From assembly GCA_963841715.1 (NCBI GenBank), contig CAWJDP010000002.1, positions 62,001-126,000 of the forward strand: a stretch of 64,000 nt of DNA, read 5' to 3'. Shown in pieces: positions 1 to 8,734 of the stretch. Under the pieces are notes generated by a model that searched no databases, had not been told where the DNA came from, and saw nothing but the letters and a program-made list of their open reading frames with translations. The position numbers and the translations under genes were made by a program. Source of the DNA: DASPWW01 sp963841715. Lineage in GTDB: Bacteria; Actinomycetota; Thermoleophilia; Solirubrobacterales; 70-9. The stretch's first letter is position 1. Each line of letters begins with the position of its first letter.

Positions 1-12
1 CCCGCGCGCCAG

Positions 13-522
13 GTGCGCGCGATCGTCCCGCTCCCCGGGATTGCCACCTTCGTCGGCCCGGCGCTGATCCTGCTGTTCGCCGGCGGGACGAACATCGGCT
101 GGGGCCTCCCGCGCCCGGTCGCGATCGCGATCGTCGTGATCGGAGTCACCGTGGGCCTGGCGGGGCTGGTGCTGATCGCGTGGACGATCATCCTGTTCTG
201 GCGCCGCGGCCGTGGAACGCTCGCGCCCTGGGACCCGCCGCAGAAGCTCGTCGTCCAGGGGCCGTACCACCGGGTGCGAAACCCGATGATCACCGGCGTC
301 GCAACCGTGCTCGCCGGCGAGGCGCTCGTCTTCGGCTCGCCGGCGCTCGCCATCTACGCGCTCACGTTCGCGGCCGTGAACGCGCTCTACATGCCGCGCG
401 TCGAGGAGCCGCGGCTGCTGGCGCGGTTCGGCGACGAGTACGCCGACTACATGCGCGAGGTCCCACGCTGGATCCCGCGCCTCGGGCACCGCCCGACCGT
501 AGGTGGCTCCCTCAGTCGCTGA
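13..522 (+). CDS. Isoprenylcysteine carboxylmethyltransferase-like membrane methyltransferase (5' end may lie outside window)
   Basis: The product is a small integral membrane protein of about 169 residues with three to four hydrophobic segments. Its C-terminal half has the pattern of the ICMT/PEMT family: a GPYHRVRNPM segment, then a hydrophobic stretch, then EEPRLLARFGDEYADYMREV, which forms the SAM-binding end. The family methylates lipids or prenyl-cysteine; the substrate here cannot be read. The frame is open to the window edge, so GTG at 13 is only the first available start. The last 11 bases overlap the convergent YihY gene. Confidence 0.72.
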   Translation: MRAIVPLPGIATFVGPALILLFAGGTNIGWGLPRPVAIAIVVIGVTVGLAGLVLIAWTIILFWRRGRGTLAPWDPPQKLVVQGPYHRVRNPMITGVATVLAGEALVFGSPALAIYALTFAAVNALYMPRVEEPRLLARFGDEYADYMREVPRWIPRLGHRPTVGGSLSR

Positions 523-1408
523 CCTCGGGGAGTGAGCCAGTGTCTTCGAGCTCGTGCCGAAGCGCGTTGATCACGGCGCCCGCGAGCAGGGTCAGCGCGG
601 TGAGGTAGAACCAGATCAGCGCCACGAGGACGAACCCGATCACGCCGCCGAACTCGCCGATGCTCGAGACGTTCGCGAGGTAGAACGGGAAGACGTAGTT
701 CGCGATCGCCATCACCACGGTCAGGAACAGCGCCCCGGGCCACACCGCGGGCCACGGCATGTGCCCCTTGGGCACGAAGTAGTAGATCGCCGACGCGATC
801 AGGAACGTCACCACGAGCGCGGCGATGATCAGCAGCACCGTGTCGATGTTGTGGATCTCGGAGAGCCCGAACGGGAGGTCGTGGGCGCCCGACAACAGCA
901 CCCCCTCGAGCGTCGGGACGACGACGCTCGCGGCAAGGAACAGCATCGTCACCGCGAGCATCGCGAACGCGAACCGCTTCTGCTCGACCCAGCCGCGGCA
1001 CTCGACGTGGTAGATGCGGCAGAAGGCGGTGTCCATCGCGCCCCAGAACGAGGACCCGACCCAGATCGCGCCGATCGCGGCCGCGACGCCGATCGTGGTC
1101 GAGCTGTCGCGGATCCGCTCGAGGATCTGGGTCAGGGTGTCGCGCTCGGTCGCCGGGAACAGCAGCTGGAGGTCGCGGACCACGCTCGCCTCGGCGGCGT
1201 CGCTGCGGATGATCTGGCCGAAGATGAACAGGACGATGAGCGCGAACGGGAACAGCGCGAACAGCAGGTTGTAGGCGACCATTCCCGACAGCCCGGTGAC
1301 GTTCTCGCGGTAGGCGCGCTCCCAGAACGCGCGCAGCCAGCGGCCGGCCGCGGCATGTCGCGTCGGGGCCGTCGCCGGCGATCGGCGCGCCGGCCAGGCG
1401 AGTCTCAT
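512..1408 (-). CDS. YihY/BrkB family inner-membrane protein
   Basis: The 298-residue product has about six hydrophobic helices. The conserved N-terminal part reads GLSGMVAYNLLFALFPFALI, and a later IGAIWVGSSFWGAMDTAFCRIY segment is typical of the YihY/BrkB family (formerly ribonuclease BN-like). The molecular function of the family is not settled; transport or envelope roles are proposed. It starts at ATG 1408 and is convergent with the upstream methyltransferase. Its 5' end faces the rpoD promoter region, so the two genes are divergent across about 296 bases. Confidence 0.8.
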   Translation of the reverse strand: MRLAWPARRSPATAPTRHAAAGRWLRAFWERAYRENVTGLSGMVAYNLLFALFPFALIVLFIFGQIIRSDAAEASVVRDLQLLFPATERDTLTQILERIRDSSTTIGVAAAIGAIWVGSSFWGAMDTAFCRIYHVECRGWVEQKRFAFAMLAVTMLFLAASVVVPTLEGVLLSGAHDLPFGLSEIHNIDTVLLIIAALVVTFLIASAIYYFVPKGHMPWPAVWPGALFLTVVMAIANYVFPFYLANVSSIGEFGGVIGFVLVALIWFYLTALTLLAGAVINALRHELEDTGSLPEVSD

Positions 1409-1704
1409 CGGCGCACCGATTCGGTCGCGTCGGCAATCGGGGCCAACACCGTAACTCCGAGGCCTCCCAGGTGTTTTCGTTTCATTTGGAGCACATTCAT
1501 TGCCTTCAGAAAGTGAAGCGCTAGGATTCGAACAGCCGTTTGCAGACTGTCGCGCCAGGGCACTCTTCCGGTAGGGCGAGACGCGGGCCGCGCGGGCCGC
1601 GCCGCGAGGACCGGGCGGTGGCCAGGGCCGAATTCACGTGCGGCGCTTCGTGAGCCGATAGATCTAAGACCCGGACCACACCTGAGAGAGGAACACGAGA
1701 GCGA
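1409..1704. promoter_or_regulatory. Divergent intergenic region upstream of rpoD
   Basis: These 296 bases separate the YihY gene and rpoD and contain no convincing gene. A purine-rich ribosome-binding segment, GAGAGAGGAA, precedes ATG 1705. At 1664-1674 is CTAAGACCCGG, an 11-base string repeated at 38024-38034 at nearly the same distance from another start codon, which may mark a promoter -10 region. A stretch near 1523-1550 resembles part of a tRNA but does not fold as one. Confidence 0.5.
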
Positions 1705-2814
1705 ATGCTAGTTGGAGAGCTTCAGGAGCTTGAAGAGGTCAAGACGCTGGTCACCAAGGGCCAGCAGGTCGGAGTGCTGAGCTACGGCGAGGTCGCGACC
1801 GGGGTCGCCGAGGTGGACCTCGACGAGTCGGACATCGAGGAGCTCTACGGGCACTTCGAACGCTCGGGCATCGAGCTCGTCGACGACGTCGATCCGGCAC
1901 AGGCGGCGCAGGCCGAACCGGAGCGCGCCGAGGGCGGCAAGCGCGGCCGTCGGCGCAAGCAGGCTCAGGCGCTTGACCTGAAGCCGGACATGACGACCGA
2001 CTCGCTGCAGCTGTTCCTCAAGGACATCGGCAAGGTTCGGCTGCTGACCGCGCAGGAGGAGGTCGAGCTCGCGAAGCGGATCGAGCGCGGCGACCTCGAC
2101 GCGAAGCAGAAGATGGTCGAGTCGAACCTCCGGCTCGTCGTCTCGATCGCGAAGAACTACCGCAATCAGGGCCTCCCGTTCCTCGACCTGATCCAGGAGG
2201 GGACGCTGGGACTCGTCCGGGCGGCGGAGAAGTTCGACTATCGCAAGGGCTTCAAGTTCTCGACCTACGCGACGTGGTGGATCCGCCAGGCGATCGCCCG
2301 CGCGCTCGCCGACAAGGCGCGGACGATCCGGATCCCGGTCCACGTCGTCGAGAAGCTGAACAAGATCGGCCGCGCGGAGCGCAAGCTCGTCACCGAGCTC
2401 GGCCGCGAGCCGACGCCGGAGGAGATCGCCGAGGTGACCGGGATCGAGCCCGACGAGGTCGACTCGATCAAGCGCTCGGCGCAGGCCCCGGTCTCGCTCG
2501 AGAAGCCGGTCGGCGACGAGGAGGAGTCGGAGTTCGGCCAGTTCATCGCCGACGAGAAGGCCGAGTCGCCGTACGAGCGCGCGGCCGACATCCTCACCAA
2601 GGAGGCGCTGCGCGAGGCGCTCGAGAACCTCTCCTATCGCGAGCGGCGCGTGCTCGAGCTCCGCTACGGGCTCGGCGGCGAGCACCCGCGGACGCTCGAC
2701 GAGGTCGGGCGGACGTTCAACGTCACCCGCGAGCGCATCCGCCAGATCGAGAACCAGTCGCTGAAGAAGCTTCAGAGCCTGGCGGAAGCGCAAAAGCTGC
2801 GCGAAGTCGCCTGA
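1705..2814 (+). CDS. rpoD: Principal RNA polymerase sigma factor (sigma-70 group 1)
   Basis: The 369-residue protein has all sigma-70 regions. A short region 1.1-like N-terminus is followed by a basic linker (GKRGRRRKQ), region 1.2 at about 97-128, region 2 at about 137-200 with NLRLVVSIAKNYRNQGL and FSTYATWWIRQAI (the -10 recognition and melting surface), region 3, and region 4.2 near 330-360 with VTRERIRQIENQSLKKL (the -35 helix-turn-helix). This is the housekeeping sigma factor or a very close paralogue. Start ATG 1705 has a GAGAGAGGAA ribosome site. The stop TGA overlaps the putative CTG start of the next gene. Confidence 0.96.
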   Translation: MLVGELQELEEVKTLVTKGQQVGVLSYGEVATGVAEVDLDESDIEELYGHFERSGIELVDDVDPAQAAQAEPERAEGGKRGRRRKQAQALDLKPDMTTDSLQLFLKDIGKVRLLTAQEEVELAKRIERGDLDAKQKMVESNLRLVVSIAKNYRNQGLPFLDLIQEGTLGLVRAAEKFDYRKGFKFSTYATWWIRQAIARALADKARTIRIPVHVVEKLNKIGRAERKLVTELGREPTPEEIAEVTGIEPDEVDSIKRSAQAPVSLEKPVGDEEESEFGQFIADEKAESPYERAADILTKEALREALENLSYRERRVLELRYGLGGEHPRTLDEVGRTFNVTRERIRQIENQSLKKLQSLAEAQKLREVA

Positions 2815-4262
2815 GAGGCTCTCGCCTCACAGCCCTGGTCGGCGCAGTCCTCTGTCTTGCCGTCCCGGCGGCGGCGGGCGCGAAGCCGAAGGACTCCGGG
2901 CCGGGCATCGACCGCCCCGATGATCCCGTCGTGCTCGCGGGCTCGCGGATCGCGGGACTCGAGGGAATCGACCCCGGCGAGCTCGTCGCGTACCGCTACG
3001 TCGGCGGCCACAAGCGGCGCCACAAGAGCAGGCGCTGGAAGCGGATCCCGGTCCAGGTCGACGAGCGGGCGGTCGTCGACTTCGGCGTCGTGCCGGGGTC
3101 GAATGCCCCCACAGGGACCCCGGGGACGGTGTACGGGACGGCGCCCGCTGGAGTGACGACGCTCCAGTACACGGACTCGAACACCTGGGTCGGACCCGAT
3201 CCTGATTCGACGCTGGACGAAAACGACGAGGTCGCGCTGATGGCCTCCGATGCAGGAAAGCGCGCGCCGCGCAAGGCGCGCCGCCCACGCGGGACACGCG
3301 GCAAGGGCGCGAGCCGGATCCGGCTCGTCGACGCGATCACCGGCGGCAACGCATCCGTGTACCTGTTCGCGGCGAAGCACGACGGCGCAAGCCTGCCCGA
3401 CTACGTCAGCTACGACTTCCACCTCGGGAGCGGCGACTACAAGTCGACGTACCGCCGCGCCGCAGGGCCGAACCCGGAGGCGAGCCGGGTGGCGACGCGA
3501 GACTACCAGGCGGGGTTCTCTGACCGCTGGATCTACGACCAGCTCGCGATCTCGGCCGGGGGCGCGAGCGACGCCGACATCCTCGACGGCTACAAGTTCG
3601 CGTTTGCGCCCGGGGTCTGCGGCCGCAGCGAGCGGACCTTCTCCGACGCCGAGGGGGCGTTCGTCGTCAACAAGGACGGACCCGTGCGCGCTATCCGCTC
3701 CTACGTCGGCGCGAACAGCGGCCCCTATACGCAGCGCACCGACTACTTCTACCGCGACGAGCACGTGATCCAGACCGACCTGCGCGTCCATCCGATCACC
3801 GGGCTGTTCACGCAGACGGACCTGAGCTCGAACGCGATCGGGATGACATATCGCAACTCGGCGAACCCGGCCGGCGTGCCGGTCGACGGCCACCCCGACG
3901 GCGTCTCGAACGCGCTCGCCGAGTGGCACCAGTGGAGCGGCGACCAGGGGACGCTGTTCTCCGCCGACCGCACCGAGACGACGATCACGGCGGTCGCGGC
4001 GCAGGCGCACGGCTGGTATCTCGACGATTCGACCCCGGCCCAGACGCAGTGCTGGGGCGACGCGCAGGCGCTCGGCCAGGCGGGGCTTCAGACGACCGCC
4101 TCGCTTCCCTCGACCGACCCGCGCGTCGCGCCGTACGACGGTGACACGCTCACCGACACCACGACCGAGCAGTTCGGCCCGCCCGGCGCCGGCGCGGCGG
4201 ACGCGGACGCGGCCTCAAGGCGTCTCGACGCCTCGCTGAGCGTCAACGTCAGCCGGCGCTAG
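2811..4262 (+). CDS. Secreted protein of unknown function, putative CTG start
   Basis: The mature part is about 460 residues with no domain I can name. It has an IPVQVDERAVVDFG segment and a TLDENDEVALMASDAG segment, the latter a motif seen in uncharacterised exported proteins, then a beta-rich body. The N-terminus from 2811 is a clean signal peptide: RGSR, a hydrophobic core TALVGAVLCLAV, then PAAAGA. No ATG, GTG or TTG lies in frame near it. The only NTG codon at the right place is CTG 2811, which overlaps the rpoD stop as CTGA. Coupling to rpoD is inferred. The gene ends 14 bases before a convergent gene. Confidence 0.75.
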   Translation: MRGSRLTALVGAVLCLAVPAAAGAKPKDSGPGIDRPDDPVVLAGSRIAGLEGIDPGELVAYRYVGGHKRRHKSRRWKRIPVQVDERAVVDFGVVPGSNAPTGTPGTVYGTAPAGVTTLQYTDSNTWVGPDPDSTLDENDEVALMASDAGKRAPRKARRPRGTRGKGASRIRLVDAITGGNASVYLFAAKHDGASLPDYVSYDFHLGSGDYKSTYRRAAGPNPEASRVATRDYQAGFSDRWIYDQLAISAGGASDADILDGYKFAFAPGVCGRSERTFSDAEGAFVVNKDGPVRAIRSYVGANSGPYTQRTDYFYRDEHVIQTDLRVHPITGLFTQTDLSSNAIGMTYRNSANPAGVPVDGHPDGVSNALAEWHQWSGDQGTLFSADRTETTITAVAAQAHGWYLDDSTPAQTQCWGDAQALGQAGLQTTASLPSTDPRVAPYDGDTLTDTTTEQFGPPGAGAADADAASRRLDASLSVNVSRR

Positions 4263-4276
4263 CGCGCCTCGCGCCG

Positions 4277-4933
4277 CTACCGGTTGTACGGTCCGAGGAA
4301 GTCGCTCGGCGCCGGCTTCTTGACGCCGAACAGCTTCGCGAGCGCGTGCAGGCCCTTGAACTCGGCGGTCCACGCGGTCGATCCGACGAGCGCCCCCTGG
4401 TTCTTTTCGTTGACCGCCGCGTCGCACAGGCTGGCGTTCTCCATCTGCACGTAGCTGCCCGCGAGGTGGAAGAACTCCTCCTTGTGGCCGTCGTGAGCCC
4501 GATCGAGGTTCTTGAGCGCGCCCTTCAGCTTCTTGCGCTTCTTCTTCTTGAGCCCGTGCTTGTAGGCAGCGAACGTGTCTCTCTCCTCGGCGAGCGTGTC
4601 GTTGTACTCGCCCCAGTCCTTGCGGACGCGATCGGCGTTCTGACTGTTCTCGTCGCGCAACGTCGCCTCGTTGATGGTGCGCGGGTCCCCGCTCTCGGCC
4701 GCCACCGCCTGGCAGAATTCAAGCTCGCTCGCGAACGGCCCGTTGGGAGCGACGAACTCGTCGAAGGTCTGGTCCGCGTAGGCGTTGTGAACGTTGATCG
4801 CCGCGGCGACGAACGCGCGCGGCTTCGGCGGCTTCGGCACCGGCGGCTTGGCGAGCGCCGCTCCCGGCATCGCCAGCAACCCGAGGCCCGCCAGCGCCGC
4901 AAGCGAGCCCACGGCGCGTGCGAGTCGGGTCAT
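4277..4933 (-). CDS. Secreted lysine-rich helical protein of unknown function
   Basis: Starting at ATG 4933 the product is about 218 residues with a signal peptide (MTRLARAVGSLAALAG core, cleavage after GAALA). A PKPPKPR linker leads into a helical body with a strongly basic patch (KKKKRKKLKGALKN) and two cysteines. I recognise no family. A longer reading from ATG 4978 would add 15 residues in front of the signal peptide and is less likely. It is transcribed toward the secreted protein ending at 4262. Confidence 0.65.
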   Translation of the reverse strand: MTRLARAVGSLAALAGLGLLAMPGAALAKPPVPKPPKPRAFVAAAINVHNAYADQTFDEFVAPNGPFASELEFCQAVAAESGDPRTINEATLRDENSQNADRVRKDWGEYNDTLAEERDTFAAYKHGLKKKKRKKLKGALKNLDRAHDGHKEEFFHLAGSYVQMENASLCDAAVNEKNQGALVGSTAWTAEFKGLHALAKLFGVKKPAPSDFLGPYNR

Positions 4934-5229
4934 CCTCGCGTGCGGTCCCTGCAACATCGACGAGCACGACATTCCCATCTACCTCCTGACCTCTGCCGCG
5001 CCCCCCCGGATGTCCGGCTGTCTAACGCCAAGATCTAAAGGTGCGCTAAGGCCTCCGTTCACGAGCGAGGCCGATTCCGCGCGCGTGTTAGCGGGCCGGC
5101 GCGGCGGCGGCGTCATCATGGTCGCGACGACGAAGGTTCAGCGCCGCGCGCGTCACAGGTGCCTCCAATGCTTCAGTTCGTAAAGCGTTCGCTAAACTCG
5201 TCGTTGCGGGTTTCGACCAACTGCAAGCC
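4934..5229. promoter_or_regulatory. Divergent intergenic region before the HxlR gene
   Basis: This region of 296 bases lies between two divergent genes and shows no gene. Close to the HxlR start (about 5177-5200) are two similar direct words, TTCGTAAAGCG and TTCGCTAAACTCG, in an AT-richer stretch. They could be a promoter and an autoregulatory operator; this is inference. Confidence 0.35.
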
Positions 5230-5598
5230 ATGCCCGAGACCGCACGGACGACAACCAACGCGGAGTGCCCGGTGTGCCGCTGCGCCGAGATCATCTCCGG
5301 CAAGTGGACGCTGCTGGTGATCCGCGACCTCGCCGACGGCTCGCAGCGCTTCTGCGAGCTCGAGCGCTCGCTTGCGGGGATCAGCCCGCGGACGCTGTCG
5401 CTGCGGCTGAGGGCGCTCGAGGAGCACGGGATCGTCGCCCGCAAGACCTACCCCGAGGTCCCGCCGCGGGTCGAGTACGCGCTGACCCCGAAGGGCGAGG
5501 CGCTCGTGCCGCTGATCGAGGACATGCGCTCATACGGCCGCCGGTGGCTGTTCGAGGACGGGCGCGGCGAGCGCGCCGGAGTCCCCACCGCCGCCTGA
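5230..5598 (+). CDS. HxlR-family winged-helix transcriptional regulator
   Basis: The 122-residue protein is the usual size for HxlR regulators. It has the family entry ECPVCRCAEIISGKWTLLVI, the recognition helix segment GISPRTLSLRLRALEEHGIV, and the wing with PPRVEYALTPKGEAL. Three cysteines near the N-terminus (13, 16, 18) fit redox or electrophile sensing as in YodB/HypR relatives, but no function is proven. It stands alone between a divergent secreted-protein gene and a downstream unknown gene; a hairpin follows the stop. Confidence 0.88.
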   Translation: MPETARTTTNAECPVCRCAEIISGKWTLLVIRDLADGSQRFCELERSLAGISPRTLSLRLRALEEHGIVARKTYPEVPPRVEYALTPKGEALVPLIEDMRSYGRRWLFEDGRGERAGVPTAA

Positions 5599-5652
5599 GC
5601 GCTCCTTCTCGCTCACCGCGCTGATCCTCGCAACTTTCGGCCGGTGCAAGGC

Positions 5653-5670
5653 GTCCTGCACTCGCAGGAC
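5653..5670 (+). terminator. Hairpin after hxlR, possible terminator
   Basis: A perfect 7-bp stem (GTCCTGC / GCAGGAC) with a 4-base ACTC loop lies between the HxlR gene and the next gene. No U-tract follows, so it may be a weak terminator or a leader structure. Confidence 0.35.
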
Positions 5671-5698
5671 CGGGGCGCGCCCACAAGAACCCGCAAGC

Positions 5699-7477
5699 AT
5701 GCGGGACCTGGCCGTGAAACAGGCGCTGGAAGCGTTCGCCTCCGAGGCGGCGGAGCGCCTGCGCGACCTCGTCGAGCGCGGCGAGGAGCTTCCCTACGAC
5801 ATCACCGGCCCCGGCGAGGGCTCGCCGTTCGTCCAGTACACGCCGCAGACCGTCCCGTTCATCCGTGAGCACGCGTCGGCGCTGACCGGCCTCCCGTCGT
5901 TCCGCGCCGCGGGCGCGGCGATCGCTGAGGCCGAGCTCGGGGAGGCCTACCTCGACGTGCTCGGCGAGCCGGCGCCCGACGACCGCGACGGCCGCGCCAA
6001 GGCCGCGGCGCTCGCGTTCCTGTGCCGGCTCTGGGAGGGCCTCGGCGACTTCACGATTGACGACACGCGCCTCGCCGAGGCGGTCGCCGAGCTCGAGGGG
6101 AGCGAGTCGATGCCGGTTGGGGAGGCGGAGATCGTCGTCCCGCTGGTCGGCTTCCACATGCCGACGACGCGCCTCGAGCTCGGAATGACGACGCTCGTCC
6201 GCGCCGACACCGTCGAGGTCCCCGACGAGGCGGCGCGGCCCGAGGGCACGCGAAAGGCGGGATGGGAGCCGCAGTTCCTCGCAGCGGTGCGCGCGCCGGA
6301 CGGTGATGAGCCTGTGGCCGGCCCCGGACCGCTGCTGCGCGGCGTCGTGACAACGCTTCGACTGTTCAAGGAGGGCGGCGTCGGCCTCGCGCCCTACGCC
6401 TGGGCCCGCACCCGGGGCGACCGCTGGAAGCGGATCCCGACCGGCGTCGGGCGCCCTCGCCCCGGCGGCTACCGCCTCGGCGACGGCGAGCTCGGCGACC
6501 TCGCCGCGTTCGCCCAGGGCCTCACCAAGCGCTCCGGTCTCCCGAGCGCCCCCTCCGGCGGCGGCCCCGGTCCCGGCGGCGCGCTCGAGCGCGCGATCTC
6601 GCGCTTCGAGGCCGGCCTTGAGCGGCCCGCGCTGCTCGAGGCCGTGTGCGACTACCTGCTCGCGCTCCGCTTCCTGCTCGAGGATGGCGGGCCCGCCAAT
6701 GTCGGGATGCCGATGCGCGTCGCGGCACTGTGCGCCGAGGCGGACGCGCGGCCGAAGGTCCGCGAGACCGTCGTCCGCGCCCAGGCGCTGGAGCGCGAGC
6801 TGATGAGCGGCGGCGTCCCCGCCGCCGGCGGCTCGCCGCTGGAGCTCGTCTCCGAGCTCGAGGCGCTGCTCCGCCGCATGCTCCGCGACGCCGTGATCGG
6901 CGAGCTCGGCGAGGACCTGCGCGCGGCGGCGGATGAGATCCTGCTCGCGGACGGTCTCGCCGCGGGCGAGGGCGCGGCGACGATGCGCGGCGCGACGGCG
7001 GAGTGGGACGCGATCGTCGCCGAGGAACCGGCGATCCCGGTCGACGAGCCGATCGAGGTGCACGAGATCGCCCCCGAGCCGATCCAAGTGCAGGAGGTTG
7101 CAAAGTCGGCGGCGAAGGGGACCGCTGAGGAGACGGCCGTCACGGACGCCCTCGACGCGAGCTGGGAGATCGCGGAGGAGCGGATCGGGCTTTCCGAGCC
7201 CGTGCCCGAGTCAAAGGAGACCCAGATGCCCACCCCAGACGCGATTGACGAACAGCCGACGAACGTCGACACGGATTGGCTCAGCGAGGTCGATGACTCC
7301 GCGGATCCGGTCGACATCGACTGGCCCGAGCGCCCAGAGGCGCTGCGGCTGCTCGACCAGCGGCCGGCGGAGCGCGAGCGCGCCCGCAGGCGGGTGCGCC
7401 ACCTCTTCCCGCGGCCCGAGACCACGGAGTGGTCGGTGACCGAGCTCCGCTACAGCCGCAAGCGAGCGGTGGGCTGA
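5699..7477 (+). CDS. Conserved hypothetical protein, 592 residues, acidic C-terminal half
   Basis: I do not recognise this family. There is no signal peptide and no clear membrane segment. The N-terminal 450 residues are helical and alanine/leucine-rich, with recognisable islands GEGSPFVQYTPQTVPF, VPLVGFHMPTTRLELGM, a GVGLAPYAWARTRGDRWKR patch and a proline-glycine run near 280. From about 440 to 560 the protein is a disordered acidic linker rich in E, P, I and V. The C-terminus turns basic (AERERARRRVRHLF) and ends in an ELRYSRKRAVG tail. The layout suggests a cytoplasmic scaffold or adaptor, which is inference. It is convergent with the ATPase genes. Confidence 0.72.
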   Translation: MRDLAVKQALEAFASEAAERLRDLVERGEELPYDITGPGEGSPFVQYTPQTVPFIREHASALTGLPSFRAAGAAIAEAELGEAYLDVLGEPAPDDRDGRAKAAALAFLCRLWEGLGDFTIDDTRLAEAVAELEGSESMPVGEAEIVVPLVGFHMPTTRLELGMTTLVRADTVEVPDEAARPEGTRKAGWEPQFLAAVRAPDGDEPVAGPGPLLRGVVTTLRLFKEGGVGLAPYAWARTRGDRWKRIPTGVGRPRPGGYRLGDGELGDLAAFAQGLTKRSGLPSAPSGGGPGPGGALERAISRFEAGLERPALLEAVCDYLLALRFLLEDGGPANVGMPMRVAALCAEADARPKVRETVVRAQALERELMSGGVPAAGGSPLELVSELEALLRRMLRDAVIGELGEDLRAAADEILLADGLAAGEGAATMRGATAEWDAIVAEEPAIPVDEPIEVHEIAPEPIQVQEVAKSAAKGTAEETAVTDALDASWEIAEERIGLSEPVPESKETQMPTPDAIDEQPTNVDTDWLSEVDDSADPVDIDWPERPEALRLLDQRPAERERARRRVRHLFPRPETTEWSVTELRYSRKRAVG

Positions 7478-7543
7478 GGCCGGCCGCGAGCAAGGACTTT
7501 CCTCCCCACCAGCACGGAGTCCCAGGAGCGCGCGGGGCCCTGA

Positions 7544-7560
7544 GCCGTCAGGCAGACGGC
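7544..7560. terminator. Small hairpin between convergent genes
   Basis: A 6-bp stem GCCGTC / GACGGC with loop AGGCA lies in the 108-base gap between two convergent genes and is flanked by GGGGCC words. It may act as a terminator in either direction; no U-run is present. Confidence 0.3.
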
Positions 7561-7585
7561 GGGGCCTCGCGCCATTTTCAGCAAG

Positions 7586-8734
7586 TCAGGCGCGGATCAG
7601 GGCCCGCTCGGCGAACAGGTACTGGTTCACGGCCTCGAGCCCGCCGAGGTCGTGGACGTCGTCGTCGAGGTAGGGGACCTCAATCACCCGCCGCGCGCGC
7701 AGCTCCCTGGTCAGGTGCTCGATGTTGCGGCGGTCGCGGTCGGCGAGGGCGCGGAAGTCCTCGAGGTTCGCGACCACGCGCTGAATCAGATCGAGCTCGG
7801 GGTCAGAGCCGCCGAGCAGCTGCGTCAGCTCGCCCGCGACGCTCGGGTCACCCTCTCCGCTGTGCCCCGTCTCGTGGACCCTGTTCACGATCACGCCGCC
7901 GAACGGGAGCTCGGCCTCGACGAGCTTGCGGTGAAAGAACACGGCCTCGTCGATCGGCTCACCCTGGGGGCCGCAGACGACCAGGAACGTCGTCTTCGAG
8001 TCTCCGAGCAGCTCGTTGACGCGCTTCGCGCGCTGCTGGAAGCCGCCGACCATGCCGCTGAACGCCTGGAAGAACTCGGAGATGTCCTCGAGCACCTCCA
8101 CGCCGGTGACCCGGCGCAGGATCGAGAACATCATCGACGTGCCGCGCCCGAACAGCTTCATCCCGAAGCCCGTCGGTCGCATGAACACCTGCAGCGAGCG
8201 CCCCTCGATGAACTGCGTCAACCGCTTCGGCGCCTCGAGGAAGTCGAGCGCGTCGCGGCTCGGGGGCGTGTCGAGCACCAGCAGGTCGTAGCGGTCCTCC
8301 TGGTGGAGCTCGAACAGCTTCTCCATCGCCATGTACTCCTGCGAGCCCGCGAGCGCGGTCGAGATCTGGCGGTAGATCCGGTTCTCGAGGATCCGATCGC
8401 GCGACTCCTCGTCTGGCGCGTGCTTGCGGACGAGCTCGTCGAAGGTCTGCTTCGCGTCAAGCATCATCGCCCACAGCTCGCCGCCGTTGGTGTCGAGGCC
8501 GGCCTGCTCGAACAGCGCCGGGTCGACGCGGCGCTCGGTATTGCCGAGCTCGGGCAGGCCGAGGGAGTCGGCGAGCCGCTTCGCGGGGTCGATCGTCAGC
8601 ACCGCGACCTTCTTGCCGCGCGTCGCCATCCCAACCGCGATCGCCGCCGAGGTCGTCGTCTTGCCGACCCCGCCCGAGCCGGCGCAGATGCAGACGTCCT
8701 TGCCCGCGAGCAGCTCGGCGACGCCGGCGCTCAC
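7586..8734 (-). CDS. ArsA/Get3-family ATPase, second of pair (Rv3680/BagB-like)
   Basis: The 382-residue protein begins with a SIMIBI-class P-loop GSGGVGKTTTSAAIA (about 18-32) and continues with the switch-like VLTIDPAKRLADSLG of the ArsA/Get3 family. A DLLVLDTPPSRDALDF segment is the Walker B region. Such ATPases energise anion or tail-anchored protein handling in other organisms. In mycobacteria an adjacent pair, Rv3679/Rv3680, forms a Get3-like heteromer, and this gene has the same two-gene arrangement. Its start overlaps the upstream partner's stop by four bases (GTGA), indicating coupled translation. Confidence 0.87.
   Translation of the reverse strand: MSAGVAELLAGKDVCICAGSGGVGKTTTSAAIAVGMATRGKKVAVLTIDPAKRLADSLGLPELGNTERRVDPALFEQAGLDTNGGELWAMMLDAKQTFDELVRKHAPDEESRDRILENRIYRQISTALAGSQEYMAMEKLFELHQEDRYDLLVLDTPPSRDALDFLEAPKRLTQFIEGRSLQVFMRPTGFGMKLFGRGTSMMFSILRRVTGVEVLEDISEFFQAFSGMVGGFQQRAKRVNELLGDSKTTFLVVCGPQGEPIDEAVFFHRKLVEAELPFGGVIVNRVHETGHSGEGDPSVAGELTQLLGGSDPELDLIQRVVANLEDFRALADRDRRNIEHLTRELRARRVIEVPYLDDDVHDLGGLEAVNQYLFAERALIRA

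Noticed and set aside
1517..1566. tRNA-like stretch on the minus strand (GTTCGAATCC and CTGCAAA words)
   Set aside because: The T-arm, anticodon stem and acceptor stem do not pair, so it is neither a tRNA nor a clear tRNA end used as an attachment site.
1708..2793. Long frame opposite rpoD, and similar long antisense frames throughout
   Set aside because: These follow the codon periodicity of the real gene in very GC-rich DNA, show biased Arg/Ala/Gly composition and have no family motifs.
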